Origin: CAYMUN01 sp964440265
GTDB lineage: Bacteria > Patescibacteriota > Saccharimonadia > Saccharimonadales > UBA4665
Direction: 5' to 3'
NCBI GenBank assembly: GCA_964440265.1
Contig: CAYTRU010000034.1
Location: forward strand, 1 to 11,107
DNA length: 11,107 bases
The notes beneath the pieces were generated by a model, which worked only from the letters and a program-made list of their open reading frames with translations, was not told the origin of the DNA and ran no database searches. Positions within the stretch are counted from its first letter, which is position 1; each line of letters starts with the position of its first letter. The translations under genes and the position numbers were made by a program. Below, in pieces: positions 1 to 6,735 of this stretch.

Positions 1-779
1 GCTAAGCGGTCGGCCGGCAAATATTCATTGTGCAGCGTCACGCGATCCTCTAAGCCTAGTTGATGAATAAGCTGCCTGTAGGCACGTTCATCACTCCAGA
101 TTTCACCAGCAACAGTCAGACGGACGTGGGGTACCAATGATATGGCACGTAGTAGTACATCGATACCTTTATAGGGCCGCACTATACCGAAAAAAAGCAG
201 TTGTTTCTGACGAGTCTCGGCCCGAGGCACCTCCAAGGGTGATTGCAGAAGAATCAATGGCAGCCCTAGGATCTGGATGTTATGACCATGGAGCTGTCGC
301 GCTACATCCGCTTGGCCCCTGCTGTGAACGATTATTTGGTCGCAACGTTTGAGCACGGCCTTGGTCAGTGGTACATCGCCGAGCCGAGGCTCATGCGGCA
401 ATACATTATGACAAATGACCGTTACCGGCGGTCGCTGCCTGCCAATTGCCCCTAGCAAAGCACGATAGATCGGTCCTTGGATGGTCGGTACCCACCATAC
501 CAGCACGATACGGTCAAAGTGCCGCAGGCGTCGACCCCATCTCGCCCAGCCGATAGGATTCTTCCAGGACAGCACGCGTTTGGTGCTGGCATGCAGCGGC
601 AGCTCCGGAGTATTATGTGGCACAAATTGCTTACCGGGATAGAAAAAGGGCCACTGAGCACGCCAAGAGATCAGCTCTACCTGGTGGCCAGCTGCAGTTA
701 ATCGATGTGCTAGTTCGGTGGTATGTTGGGCGATGCCGCCCTTGTAGGGATGGGCTGGTCCGATGAGGGCTATACGCAT
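1..779 (-). CDS. Glycosyltransferase family 4 (GT-B fold), C-terminus cut by window edge
   Basis: The gene starts at ATG 779-777 and stays open to base 1, giving 259 codons with no stop, so the 3' part lies outside the window. GT4 enzymes move a sugar from a nucleotide-sugar onto a glycan or lipid acceptor at the cytoplasmic face of the membrane. The N-terminus carries the Rossmann start and glycine loop (MRIALIGPAHPYKGGIAQHT, residues 1-20). HNVLPHE at 124-130 belongs to the end of the N-terminal lobe. FFGIVRPYKGIDVLLRA at 196-212 is the typical GT4 linker into the nucleotide-binding lobe. The E-x7-E donor motif should lie beyond the edge and cannot be checked. No Shine-Dalgarno precedes the ATG, but a TATAAT box lies 13 nt upstream. 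The gene is divergent from the FAD dehydrogenase. The family is clear; the sugar and acceptor are not. Confidence 0.88.
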   Translation of the reverse strand, partial: MRIALIGPAHPYKGGIAQHTTELAHRLTAAGHQVELISWRAQWPFFYPGKQFVPHNTPELPLHASTKRVLSWKNPIGWARWGRRLRHFDRIVLVWWVPTIQGPIYRALLGAIGRQRPPVTVICHNVLPHEPRLGDVPLTKAVLKRCDQIIVHSRGQADVARQLHGHNIQILGLPLILLQSPLEVPRAETRQKQLLFFGIVRPYKGIDVLLRAISLVPHVRLTVAGEIWSDERAYRQLIHQLGLEDRVTLHNEYLPADRL

Positions 780-792
780 GGTAGTGTTTAAT

Positions 793-798
793 ATTATA
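793..798 (-). promoter_or_regulatory. -10 box (TATAAT) of the left glycosyltransferase; very short leader
   Basis: Read on the minus strand, a perfect TATAAT is followed by 13 nt and then the ATG at 779. Transcription would begin about 7 nt past the box, leaving a leader of roughly 6 nt, too short for a normal ribosome binding site. No good -35 box is seen at 16-18 nt spacing. The promoter is inferred from the motif and position only. Confidence 0.5.
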
Positions 799-841
799 TA
801 CCTTAATCGCCAGAGAGATTTGCATTTGGTAGGCCTGAGCG

Positions 842-853
842 CTTAAGCTTAAG
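842..853. repeat. Perfect 12-bp palindrome CTTAAGCTTAAG before the FAD dehydrogenase
   Basis: The 12 bases are their own reverse complement and also form a tandem repeat of the 6-mer CTTAAG. The palindrome ends 3 nt before the ATG at 857, where a -10 element or leader would lie. It could be an operator for a dimeric repressor, or chance. No recognisable Shine-Dalgarno is present in the same stretch. Confidence 0.4.
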
Positions 854-856
854 TCT

Positions 857-2521
857 ATGGATGATATGCACAATGGCCTGCGAGCAGCTGGCTTTAAAGG
901 CGAGATAGATAATACACCCGCAACCCTCGATCTATATAGTCACGATGCTTCAATGTTTGAACTGCGGCCCGAACTAGTGGTGACACCGCTCGGCAGCGTC
1001 GATGTGCAAAAGCTAGTAAAGTTGGTAGCTGCCTCGAAGCAGACTAAGCCGAAGCTGAGTCTGACGGCCCGTTCGGCCGGCACCGATATGTCCGGCGGTG
1101 CCATCAATGACTCGATCATCGTCGATTTTCGGCAGCATTTTACGAAGATCGAACATGTCAGTGCAACTGCCGGGCAAGCCCAGCCCGGTGTTTTATATCG
1201 GGATTTTGAATCTGAAACCTTGAAGCACCATGCGCTGATGCCTACCTACCCTGCTTCACGCGACTTGGCGAGCATCGGTGGTATGGTGAATAATAATTCT
1301 GGTGGTGAGAAATCCTTGGAATTTGGCAAAACTGAAGACTTTGTGACGCAGTTGCAGTTCGTCTTTGCCGATGGCGTCGAACGTACCGTCAAGCCACTCC
1401 ACAAGGCCGAACTCGACAAAAAAATGCAACAAAAGGACTTTGAAGGTGAGGTATACCGTAAACTTTTCCAGCTCGTCGACAGCCACTATGAGGTCGTCAA
1501 GGCCGCCAAGCCTCATGTCAGCAAAAACTCCACCGGCTACAACCTCTGGGATGTCTGGGATCGTGAAACCGGCATCTTTGATCTAACCAAACTGATCGTC
1601 GGCGCTCAAGGTACCTTGGGCTTTGTGACCGACATTCATTTTCGTCTAGTGCCAGCCCGTGCCCACTCCGGCTTACTGGTGCTGTTTATGAAGGATATCG
1701 ATGACCTCGGCGAACTTATTCCCAAGGTTCTAGAATCCAAGCCGGCCACATTTGAGTCATTTGATGATGCGACACTGTGGCTATCTATCCGTTTTATGCC
1801 CAGCTTTTTGAAATTCCTGGGCTGGAAGCGTTTTATCCATTTGCTTGTTACACTGATTCCAGATGGTCTGCAGTTGCTGCGGGGTATCCCCAAACTGATC
1901 CTGATGATCGAATTCAACGGTGCGACCGAGGAAGAAGTCCGTGGCAAGATCCATGCCCTACATCAAGAGTTGGACAAGCACCGTGCTCGTTATGAAATCA
2001 ACGGCGAGGAAGAAGACGCTACTGAGGGCAAATCAGAAAAATTCTGGATCATGCGCCGCTACAGCTTCCAGCTACTCCGGAGCAAAGTAAAAGAAAAGCA
2101 CACCGCTCCCTTTATCGATGACTTCGTAGTACCGCCGGTCCACCTGACTGCCTTCCTGCCTCGCTTACGTAAAATTATCAAACGCTATAAGTTGCAAGCT
2201 ACCATCGCTGGCCATATGGGCGACGGTAACTTTCATGTGATTCCTCTCATGAAGCTGGAAGATCCTATGGACCGCAAAAAGATCTTGCCGGCCATGAAAG
2301 CGGTTAATAATCTAGTTTTACAATATGGCGGTTCCCTCTCTGGTGAGCATAATGACGGCTTGGTACGTGGTCCTTGGCTGGAGCAAATGTATGGCAAGCA
2401 AGTCCTCGGCCTATTTCGGGAGGCAAAAGATATCATGGATCCACAAGCTATTTTTAACCCCCATAAAAAAGCAAACGCCAATTGGGAATATTCGTTCTCG
2501 CATATCCGTGATCACTTCTAA
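857..2521 (+). CDS. FAD-linked oxidase, GlcD / D-lactate dehydrogenase type
   Basis: A 554-residue flavoenzyme of the FAD_binding_4 plus FAD-oxidase_C type, which oxidises 2-hydroxyacids (D-lactate, glycolate, D-2-hydroxyglutarate) and usually passes electrons to quinone or another carrier. The FAD domain shows ARSAGTDMSGGA (71-82), IGGMVNNNSGG (140-150) and IVGAQGTLGFVTDI (247-260). The C-terminal domain has GHMGDGNFH (452-460), SGEHNDGLVRGP (495-506) and DPQAIFNPHKK (528-538). H453, H460 and E497 match the metal ligands known in the D-2-hydroxyacid branch. The usual GEHGxG reads GEHNDG here. It is longer than typical GlcD (about 500), partly through a hydrophobic, basic stretch at 313-353 that may touch the membrane. 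The ATG at 857 is the first in frame; ATG 866 is an alternative. The gene converges on the cyo operon with stops touching, which suggests it feeds the oxidase. Exact substrate unknown. Confidence 0.87.
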   Translation: MDDMHNGLRAAGFKGEIDNTPATLDLYSHDASMFELRPELVVTPLGSVDVQKLVKLVAASKQTKPKLSLTARSAGTDMSGGAINDSIIVDFRQHFTKIEHVSATAGQAQPGVLYRDFESETLKHHALMPTYPASRDLASIGGMVNNNSGGEKSLEFGKTEDFVTQLQFVFADGVERTVKPLHKAELDKKMQQKDFEGEVYRKLFQLVDSHYEVVKAAKPHVSKNSTGYNLWDVWDRETGIFDLTKLIVGAQGTLGFVTDIHFRLVPARAHSGLLVLFMKDIDDLGELIPKVLESKPATFESFDDATLWLSIRFMPSFLKFLGWKRFIHLLVTLIPDGLQLLRGIPKLILMIEFNGATEEEVRGKIHALHQELDKHRARYEINGEEEDATEGKSEKFWIMRRYSFQLLRSKVKEKHTAPFIDDFVVPPVHLTAFLPRLRKIIKRYKLQATIAGHMGDGNFHVIPLMKLEDPMDRKKILPAMKAVNNLVLQYGGSLSGEHNDGLVRGPWLEQMYGKQVLGLFREAKDIMDPQAIFNPHKKANANWEYSFSHIRDHF

Positions 2522-2788
2522 TTAAGAGGTGTGTACACGTATTCTCTTGCTAGCGATCCACAGTCCTACGCAGACGCCTACCGTGTAAAACAGCCCCGTT
2601 ATACAGGTTTGTAAGATATGTAATGGATTGCTCAGAGTCAGGTAAGTGCCGGTTACTAACGTACCGGCCACTAATGCTTGTGAAACACGCAACTTTTTAC
2701 TGGAGGGCCACAGTAAGGCGTAGGTCGTAGAGGCAATACTAGAAACAGCCAGCAATACGTGAAAAAGAATAAGCATAGTATAAAGCAT
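2522..2788 (-). CDS. Small three-helix membrane protein, last ORF of the cyo operon
   Basis: I do not recognise this protein. From the ATG at 2788 it has 88 residues. Three membrane spans are visible: from MLYTMLILFHVLLAVSSIAS, from SQALVAGTLVTGTYLTL, and from ILQTCITGLFYTVGVCVGLW, with basic patches between and after them (KKLR, KRIR). The frame is also open upstream to a TTG at 2821 (99 residues, extra MTERIARAICV); I prefer the ATG because the TTG has no Shine-Dalgarno and helix 1 begins at the ATG. It follows cyoE on the same strand, so it is probably co-transcribed and could be a small oxidase-associated or assembly protein. One histidine sits in helix 1 and one just before helix 3, so heme or copper binding is conceivable but not shown. 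Its stop abuts the stop of the FAD dehydrogenase. Confidence 0.6.
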   Translation of the reverse strand: MLYTMLILFHVLLAVSSIASTTYALLWPSSKKLRVSQALVAGTLVTGTYLTLSNPLHILQTCITGLFYTVGVCVGLWIASKRIRVHTS

Positions 2789-2830
2789 AACACAGATTGC
2801 TCTAGCTATCCTCTCTGTCAATGATTGATT

Positions 2831-2845
2831 AAAAAGGATCTTTTT
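2831..2845 (-). terminator. Weak A/T-rich hairpin after cyoE
   Basis: On the minus strand AAAAAG, a 3-nt loop and CTTTTT form a 6-bp hairpin starting 15 nt past the cyoE stop; the right arm doubles as a U tract. Outside it, CTCTCT (2846-2851) can pair with AGAGAG (2811-2816). The hairpin has only one G-C pair, so it would at best attenuate transcription into the small membrane gene. Confidence 0.22.
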
Positions 2846-2860
2846 AGAGAGCTTTTGAGT

Positions 2861-3748
2861 TTATGGCAATATGCCGTCTATGGACCACATAAGGGATAGC
2901 AAAACGATAACTAGCAGAGAGAAAAGGAACATCTTGCGTGCCCAAGCCCTATCATCAATAACCCGAAAGCCTTGGAAGCCCAACCATAACCAGGTTAAGC
3001 TCAGGCCAAGCATAACGACAAGGTAGGTATAGCCGGTGTAGCCAAAGACGCTCAGCATAGTGGTAGCAACCATAAAGGCAACGATGTAGAGGGTCATCTG
3101 TATTTTGGTACTCTTCAAACCTTTTTTGATTGGCCAGACTGGCAAGCCAGCAGCTTTGTAGTCCTTGAGTCGGTAGATGGCAATCGCATAAAAATGCGGC
3201 ATCTGCCAGCACACTAGGATCAGAAAAAGTAGTAGAGCGCCGCTGTCAAGGCGGCCAGTCACCGCCGTATAACTGGCTACTGGTGGGGCTGCCCCGGCGA
3301 CGCTGCCGATCAGGGTTCCATGCACGGAGCGGCGCTTGCCGATGCCATAGAATACCACATAGACTACAAGGGCAGCTAGCCCAAGCCATGTGGTCAAAGT
3401 ATTGGTATAGAGACCTAGTACCAGAAAGCCGACCAGCCCGAGCGCGGTAGCGTACAGTAGCGCGCTGCGGGTAGTGATCATGCCCTGTACCAAAGCGCGC
3501 TTTTTGGTGCGAGCCATCTTGGCATCGATACCACGGTCAAGGTAATTGTTGTATACACAGCCTGAGGCAATGACCAGCGACGTGCCAGCTATGGTGGCGA
3601 TTAATAGCCCGAGATTAACCTGCTGTTTTGAGGCTAATAAAAAACCACCGATGGCGGTCACTGCATTGCCGTAGATGATGCCAGGCTTGGTCAGCGCGTA
3701 GTAGGTTTTAATCAAGATTGTACGTTTATTTTTGCTTAAAACCTTCAT
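2861..3748 (-). CDS. cyoE: Heme O synthase (protoheme IX farnesyltransferase)
   Basis: A 295-residue UbiA-superfamily prenyltransferase that joins farnesyl diphosphate to heme B to give heme O, the cofactor of the CyoB oxygen-reducing site. The length matches E. coli CyoE (296). The N-terminus reads YYALTKPGIIYGN (16-28). The first Asp-rich prenyl-diphosphate motif is NNYLDRGIDAKMART (67-81, with D71 and D75). GAAPPVASY (152-160) is the conserved central loop. The second motif is YRLKDYKAAGLPVWP (192-206), preceded by WQMPHFYAIA. Many hydrophobic segments fit the polytopic fold. The ATG lies inside the end of cyoD (23-nt overlap), so translation is probably coupled. It follows the usual cyoABCDE order. 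Confidence 0.95.
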   Translation of the reverse strand: MKVLSKNKRTILIKTYYALTKPGIIYGNAVTAIGGFLLASKQQVNLGLLIATIAGTSLVIASGCVYNNYLDRGIDAKMARTKKRALVQGMITTRSALLYATALGLVGFLVLGLYTNTLTTWLGLAALVVYVVFYGIGKRRSVHGTLIGSVAGAAPPVASYTAVTGRLDSGALLLFLILVCWQMPHFYAIAIYRLKDYKAAGLPVWPIKKGLKSTKIQMTLYIVAFMVATTMLSVFGYTGYTYLVVMLGLSLTWLWLGFQGFRVIDDRAWARKMFLFSLLVIVLLSLMWSIDGILP

Positions 3749-4115
3749 CGTGGATGATGAAGGTATTGGTGCTGCTCGGGGACGTCATGTGGTCATGATG
3801 ATAGTTTAGGTTATTCATAATCCATAAGGAGCCGAAGACTAGAATCGCTACTATGATTGCCATGAATAAGAAAACTAGCATATTCCAGCGTGGCTTGGAC
3901 TCTCGGCCGAGATGTAGGAAAAAGAGTAACTGCACTATCAACTGGATGAGCGCTAACCCGACGATGGCAAATACCGTCTCCCACCCCTCAAATACGTGCT
4001 GAGTCACCAAAAAGTAGGCTACTAAGGTCAAGATCAGTGAGCCGACAAAGCCAATCGTATATGACTTGATAGTGCCTGGGGCGGCATCGTGATGCGAGAC
4101 GACGACCTTATTCAT
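3726..4115 (-). CDS. cyoD: Cytochrome bo3 quinol oxidase subunit IV
   Basis: A 129-residue subunit with three membrane helices; in E. coli CyoD stabilises the CuB/heme site of the complex. Conserved features are GTIKSYTIGFVGSLILTL near the N-terminus, LIQLIVQLLFFLHL in helix 2 and AILVFGSLWIMNNLNY in helix 3, which closely match the E. coli protein. The frame is open upstream to an ATG at 4184, but I place the start at the ATG at 4115: its first bases form ATGA with the cyoC stop, the same junction as cyoB/cyoC, and the upstream residues overlap the conserved cyoC end. A tail of about 20 residues (HHDHMTSPSSTNTFIIHDEG) extends past the E. coli end and runs into cyoE. Confidence 0.93.
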   Translation of the reverse strand: MNKVVVSHHDAAPGTIKSYTIGFVGSLILTLVAYFLVTQHVFEGWETVFAIVGLALIQLIVQLLFFLHLGRESKPRWNMLVFLFMAIIVAILVFGSLWIMNNLNYHHDHMTSPSSTNTFIIHDEGFKQK

Positions 4116-4726
4116 ACCGAGGTTGCCCCCATTAAGTACACGATGGTAAAGATAAAGATCCAGATGATGTCTAGAAAGTGCCAAAATAAACTCAGCATAG
4201 TGAGGCGTCTAACTGTTGCCCGGACCACTCCTTGACGGGCAACCTTGATAAGCAGTACTATCATCCATAGCAAGCCGGTGGTGATGTGTAGACCATGGGT
4301 ACCTACTAGTGTAAAGAAGGCAGATAGAAAGCCGCTGCGACGCCAGCTATTGCCCTCGACAGCCAGGTGGCGGAATTCGGTTAGCTCCAGCGCCAAAAAG
4401 GCTAGCCCTAGCATGCAAGTGATACCAAACCAGGTTAAAACTTTATTTTTTTCGGCTCGATGGGCTGCCAACATGGCTAGCCCACAGGTAAAACTGCTGG
4501 TCAGCAGGATAAGCGTTTCCGCTAGGACAAAGGGTAAGCTGAACAATTCGTCCCCAGAAGGGCCGCCGTAAGTATTGTTTCGGAGTACGGCAAAGGTTGC
4601 AAATAGACTAGCGAATAACACGCAGTCTGTCATGATGTACACCCAAAAGCCAAAGATGGTCTTGGAATCCTCACCCGCGGCGTCACTTAGGTCGTGAGCG
4701 TCTTGATTACCCCTGAGGCGGCTCAT
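4112..4726 (-). CDS. cyoC: Cytochrome bo3 quinol oxidase subunit III
   Basis: A 204-residue, five-helix subunit III of the heme-copper oxidase superfamily, the same length as E. coli CyoC. It helps keep proton uptake into subunit I working. Diagnostic stretches are KTIFGFWVYIMTDCVLFASL (residues 22-41), GGPSGDELFSLPFVLAET, RSGFLSAFFTLVGTHGLH and LSLFWHFLDIIWIFIFTIVY near the C-terminus. The short N-terminus is hydrophilic and lacks the His-rich stretch of E. coli CyoC. Its ATG overlaps the cyoB stop as ATGA, and its own TGA overlaps the cyoD ATG, so B, C and D are probably translationally coupled. Confidence 0.95.
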   Translation of the reverse strand: MSRLRGNQDAHDLSDAAGEDSKTIFGFWVYIMTDCVLFASLFATFAVLRNNTYGGPSGDELFSLPFVLAETLILLTSSFTCGLAMLAAHRAEKNKVLTWFGITCMLGLAFLALELTEFRHLAVEGNSWRRSGFLSAFFTLVGTHGLHITTGLLWMIVLLIKVARQGVVRATVRRLTMLSLFWHFLDIIWIFIFTIVYLMGATSV

Positions 4727-6705
4727 ACCTTGTGCCCTCTCGCTTGCATTTCGCTGGCTTCTACTTCGGCAGCGGATAAGATGAAGCTAGTATGATCTGT
4801 CGAAGCCCGAACAATCACGCAAGCTATGATACTCAGCAAGGCCACCGGCACAAGCCACCAGATATGCCAAATAATAGCGAAGCCAAATACAAAGGCACCG
4901 CCGGCAATATACAGCCCCATGCCGGTGTTTTTGGGCACATGAATGTCGCTATACTGAGGCTCCTCAACAGAGCGAGTATTCTTAATTGCCAGCTGAGCTT
5001 GTTTTGTTTGCCAAAAGGCATCGCGATCCTGCACCACTGGCATCACGGCAAAATTGTATTCCGGCGCCGGTGAGGGCGTCGACCACTCCAGAGTGCGTCC
5101 ATTCCAGGGGTCGCCAGTGACATCCCGATGAGCGCGGCGCTGCTTGATACTGACAATCAGCTGTAAGATCTGGAAGCCAATGCCAGCTATAATAACGAGG
5201 ACACCCACGGCTGCCACGATAAACAGCCACTGCCAGCCTTGTGAAGCCTCGTAGTGATCCAGGCGCCTGGTAGCTCCCATGAGCCCCAGTATATACAGTG
5301 GCACAAAGGCTAGCAGAAAGCCGACAAACCAACACCAAAAAGCGCACTTGCCCAGTTTCTCATGCAGCGTAAAGCCAAAAATCTTCGGAAACCAATAGGT
5401 GAAACCGGCAAAGTAGCCGAACAGTACGCCACCGACAATCATGGTATGAAAATGGGCTACCAGGAATAAGCTATTATGGACCTGGAAATCGATAGCCGGT
5501 ACAGCCATCATAACACCGGCCATACCACCGATCGTGAAGGTCACCACGAAGCCCAGGAACCATAGCATCGGTGAAGACAAACGAATCCGACCACGATGCA
5601 TGGTAAACAGCCAGTTAAAGACTTTAACTCCGGTGGGTATAGCAATTACCATGGTCATGACCCCGAAGAAGGCGTTGACGTTGGCTCCGGCTCCCATAGT
5701 AAAGAAATGGTGAAGCCAGACGATAAATGACAGCAAGGTAATGGCCGCCAAGGCCCAGACCATCGACACATAGCCAAACAAACGCTTGCGTGAGAAAGTG
5801 GCTACTATTTCCGAGAAAACACCGAAAGCTGGCAGGATCAAGATGTAGACTTCCGGATGGCCCCAAGCCCAGATTAAGTTGATATACATCATCGGGTTGC
5901 CGCCACCGTCAGCGGTGAAAAAATGCATGCCTAGTGTGCGGTCCAAAGACAGCATTGCCAGGGTGGCTGTCAAGATGGGAAAGGCAAATACGATTAACGA
6001 CATTGAGCCTAAAACACTCCAGCAAAAGATGGGCATCTTCATCAGTGACATGCCGCGGCAGCGTAGCTTCAGGATGGTAACTAGAAAGTTAATCCCCGAT
6101 AATAGACTACCCACGCCGGCAATCTGCAGGCTCCATATCCAGTAGTCCACCCCGACGCCCGGACTATAGGCTAGCTCTGATAGCGGCGGATAAGCCAGCC
6201 AGCCAGCTGCAGCAAACTCTCCGACTATTAGTGATAGGTTAACGAGCATCATCCCGGCTGCAAACAACCAAAAACTAATGGAGTTCAGGAACGGAAAAGC
6301 AACATCACGAGCGCCGATTTGTAGCGGCACAATCAGATTGATCAGTCCAAACATAAAGCCCATGGCTACAAAAAAGATCATGATGGTGCCGTGTGCTGAA
6401 AAAATCTGTTGAAAGTGATCAGACGTGAGGAAGCCGTGGGCATGACCGACTGAGAGTGCCTGCTGCCCGCGAATCATGGCCGCGTCGGTGATACCTCTTA
6501 GGAGCATGAGGGAAGCGATGGCGATATACATCACACCGATTTTTTTAGGATCCAGCGAGGTCAACCACTCTTTCCACAGCCAAGTCCAGCGTTTTTTATA
6601 GGTTAGATAGCCGACGGCTACTAGCCCACCCAAAAGAATACCGATTTCAGTGCCCATGACAATAGCGTCATGCTGAAAGGCGCTCAGACTCAATTTGCCA
6701 AACAT
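4723..6705 (-). CDS. cyoB: Cytochrome bo3 quinol oxidase subunit I (catalytic)
   Basis: A 660-residue subunit I (E. coli 663) that oxidises quinol, reduces O2 to water and pumps protons. Against E. coli CyoB recalled from memory, the N-terminal two thirds align without a net gap after an early one-residue offset. Heme b ligands are H105 and H420, heme o ligand H418, CuB ligands H283, H332 and H333, cross-linked Tyr Y287 in WGHPEVY. D-channel residues D134 and E285 and K-channel K361 are present. The quinone-site residues R70, D74, H97 and Q100 are all kept. C-terminal landmarks include TGDPWNGRTLEW and FGFAIIWHIWWL. The ATG at 6705 matches the family start (MFGKLSL). A purine-rich tract (GGGGAGGGCAGAGAG on the minus strand, 6711-6725) is the clearest Shine-Dalgarno-like site in the operon, though GGAGG lies 13 nt from the ATG. 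It is 30 nt past cyoA. Confidence 0.97.
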   Translation of the reverse strand: MFGKLSLSAFQHDAIVMGTEIGILLGGLVAVGYLTYKKRWTWLWKEWLTSLDPKKIGVMYIAIASLMLLRGITDAAMIRGQQALSVGHAHGFLTSDHFQQIFSAHGTIMIFFVAMGFMFGLINLIVPLQIGARDVAFPFLNSISFWLFAAGMMLVNLSLIVGEFAAAGWLAYPPLSELAYSPGVGVDYWIWSLQIAGVGSLLSGINFLVTILKLRCRGMSLMKMPIFCWSVLGSMSLIVFAFPILTATLAMLSLDRTLGMHFFTADGGGNPMMYINLIWAWGHPEVYILILPAFGVFSEIVATFSRKRLFGYVSMVWALAAITLLSFIVWLHHFFTMGAGANVNAFFGVMTMVIAIPTGVKVFNWLFTMHRGRIRLSSPMLWFLGFVVTFTIGGMAGVMMAVPAIDFQVHNSLFLVAHFHTMIVGGVLFGYFAGFTYWFPKIFGFTLHEKLGKCAFWCWFVGFLLAFVPLYILGLMGATRRLDHYEASQGWQWLFIVAAVGVLVIIAGIGFQILQLIVSIKQRRAHRDVTGDPWNGRTLEWSTPSPAPEYNFAVMPVVQDRDAFWQTKQAQLAIKNTRSVEEPQYSDIHVPKNTGMGLYIAGGAFVFGFAIIWHIWWLVPVALLSIIACVIVRASTDHTSFILSAAEVEASEMQARGHKV

Positions 6706-6735
6706 AGCTGCTCTCTGCCCTCCCCGAGGTCTGTC

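Noticed and set aside
137..873. Short frames on both strands at the left end
   Set aside because: They are shadows of the edge-truncated glycosyltransferase, whose own frame is open and conserved over 259 codons.
3726..4184. Longer cyoD frame starting at ATG 4184
   Set aside because: The extra 23 residues overlap the conserved end of cyoC and have no counterpart in CyoD; the ATGA-coupled start at 4115 fits better.
4723..4726. Use of TGA as a glycine codon, as in some CPR lineages
   Set aside because: TGA ends cyoB and cyoC exactly at the family's normal length, and the cyo frames contain no internal TGA.
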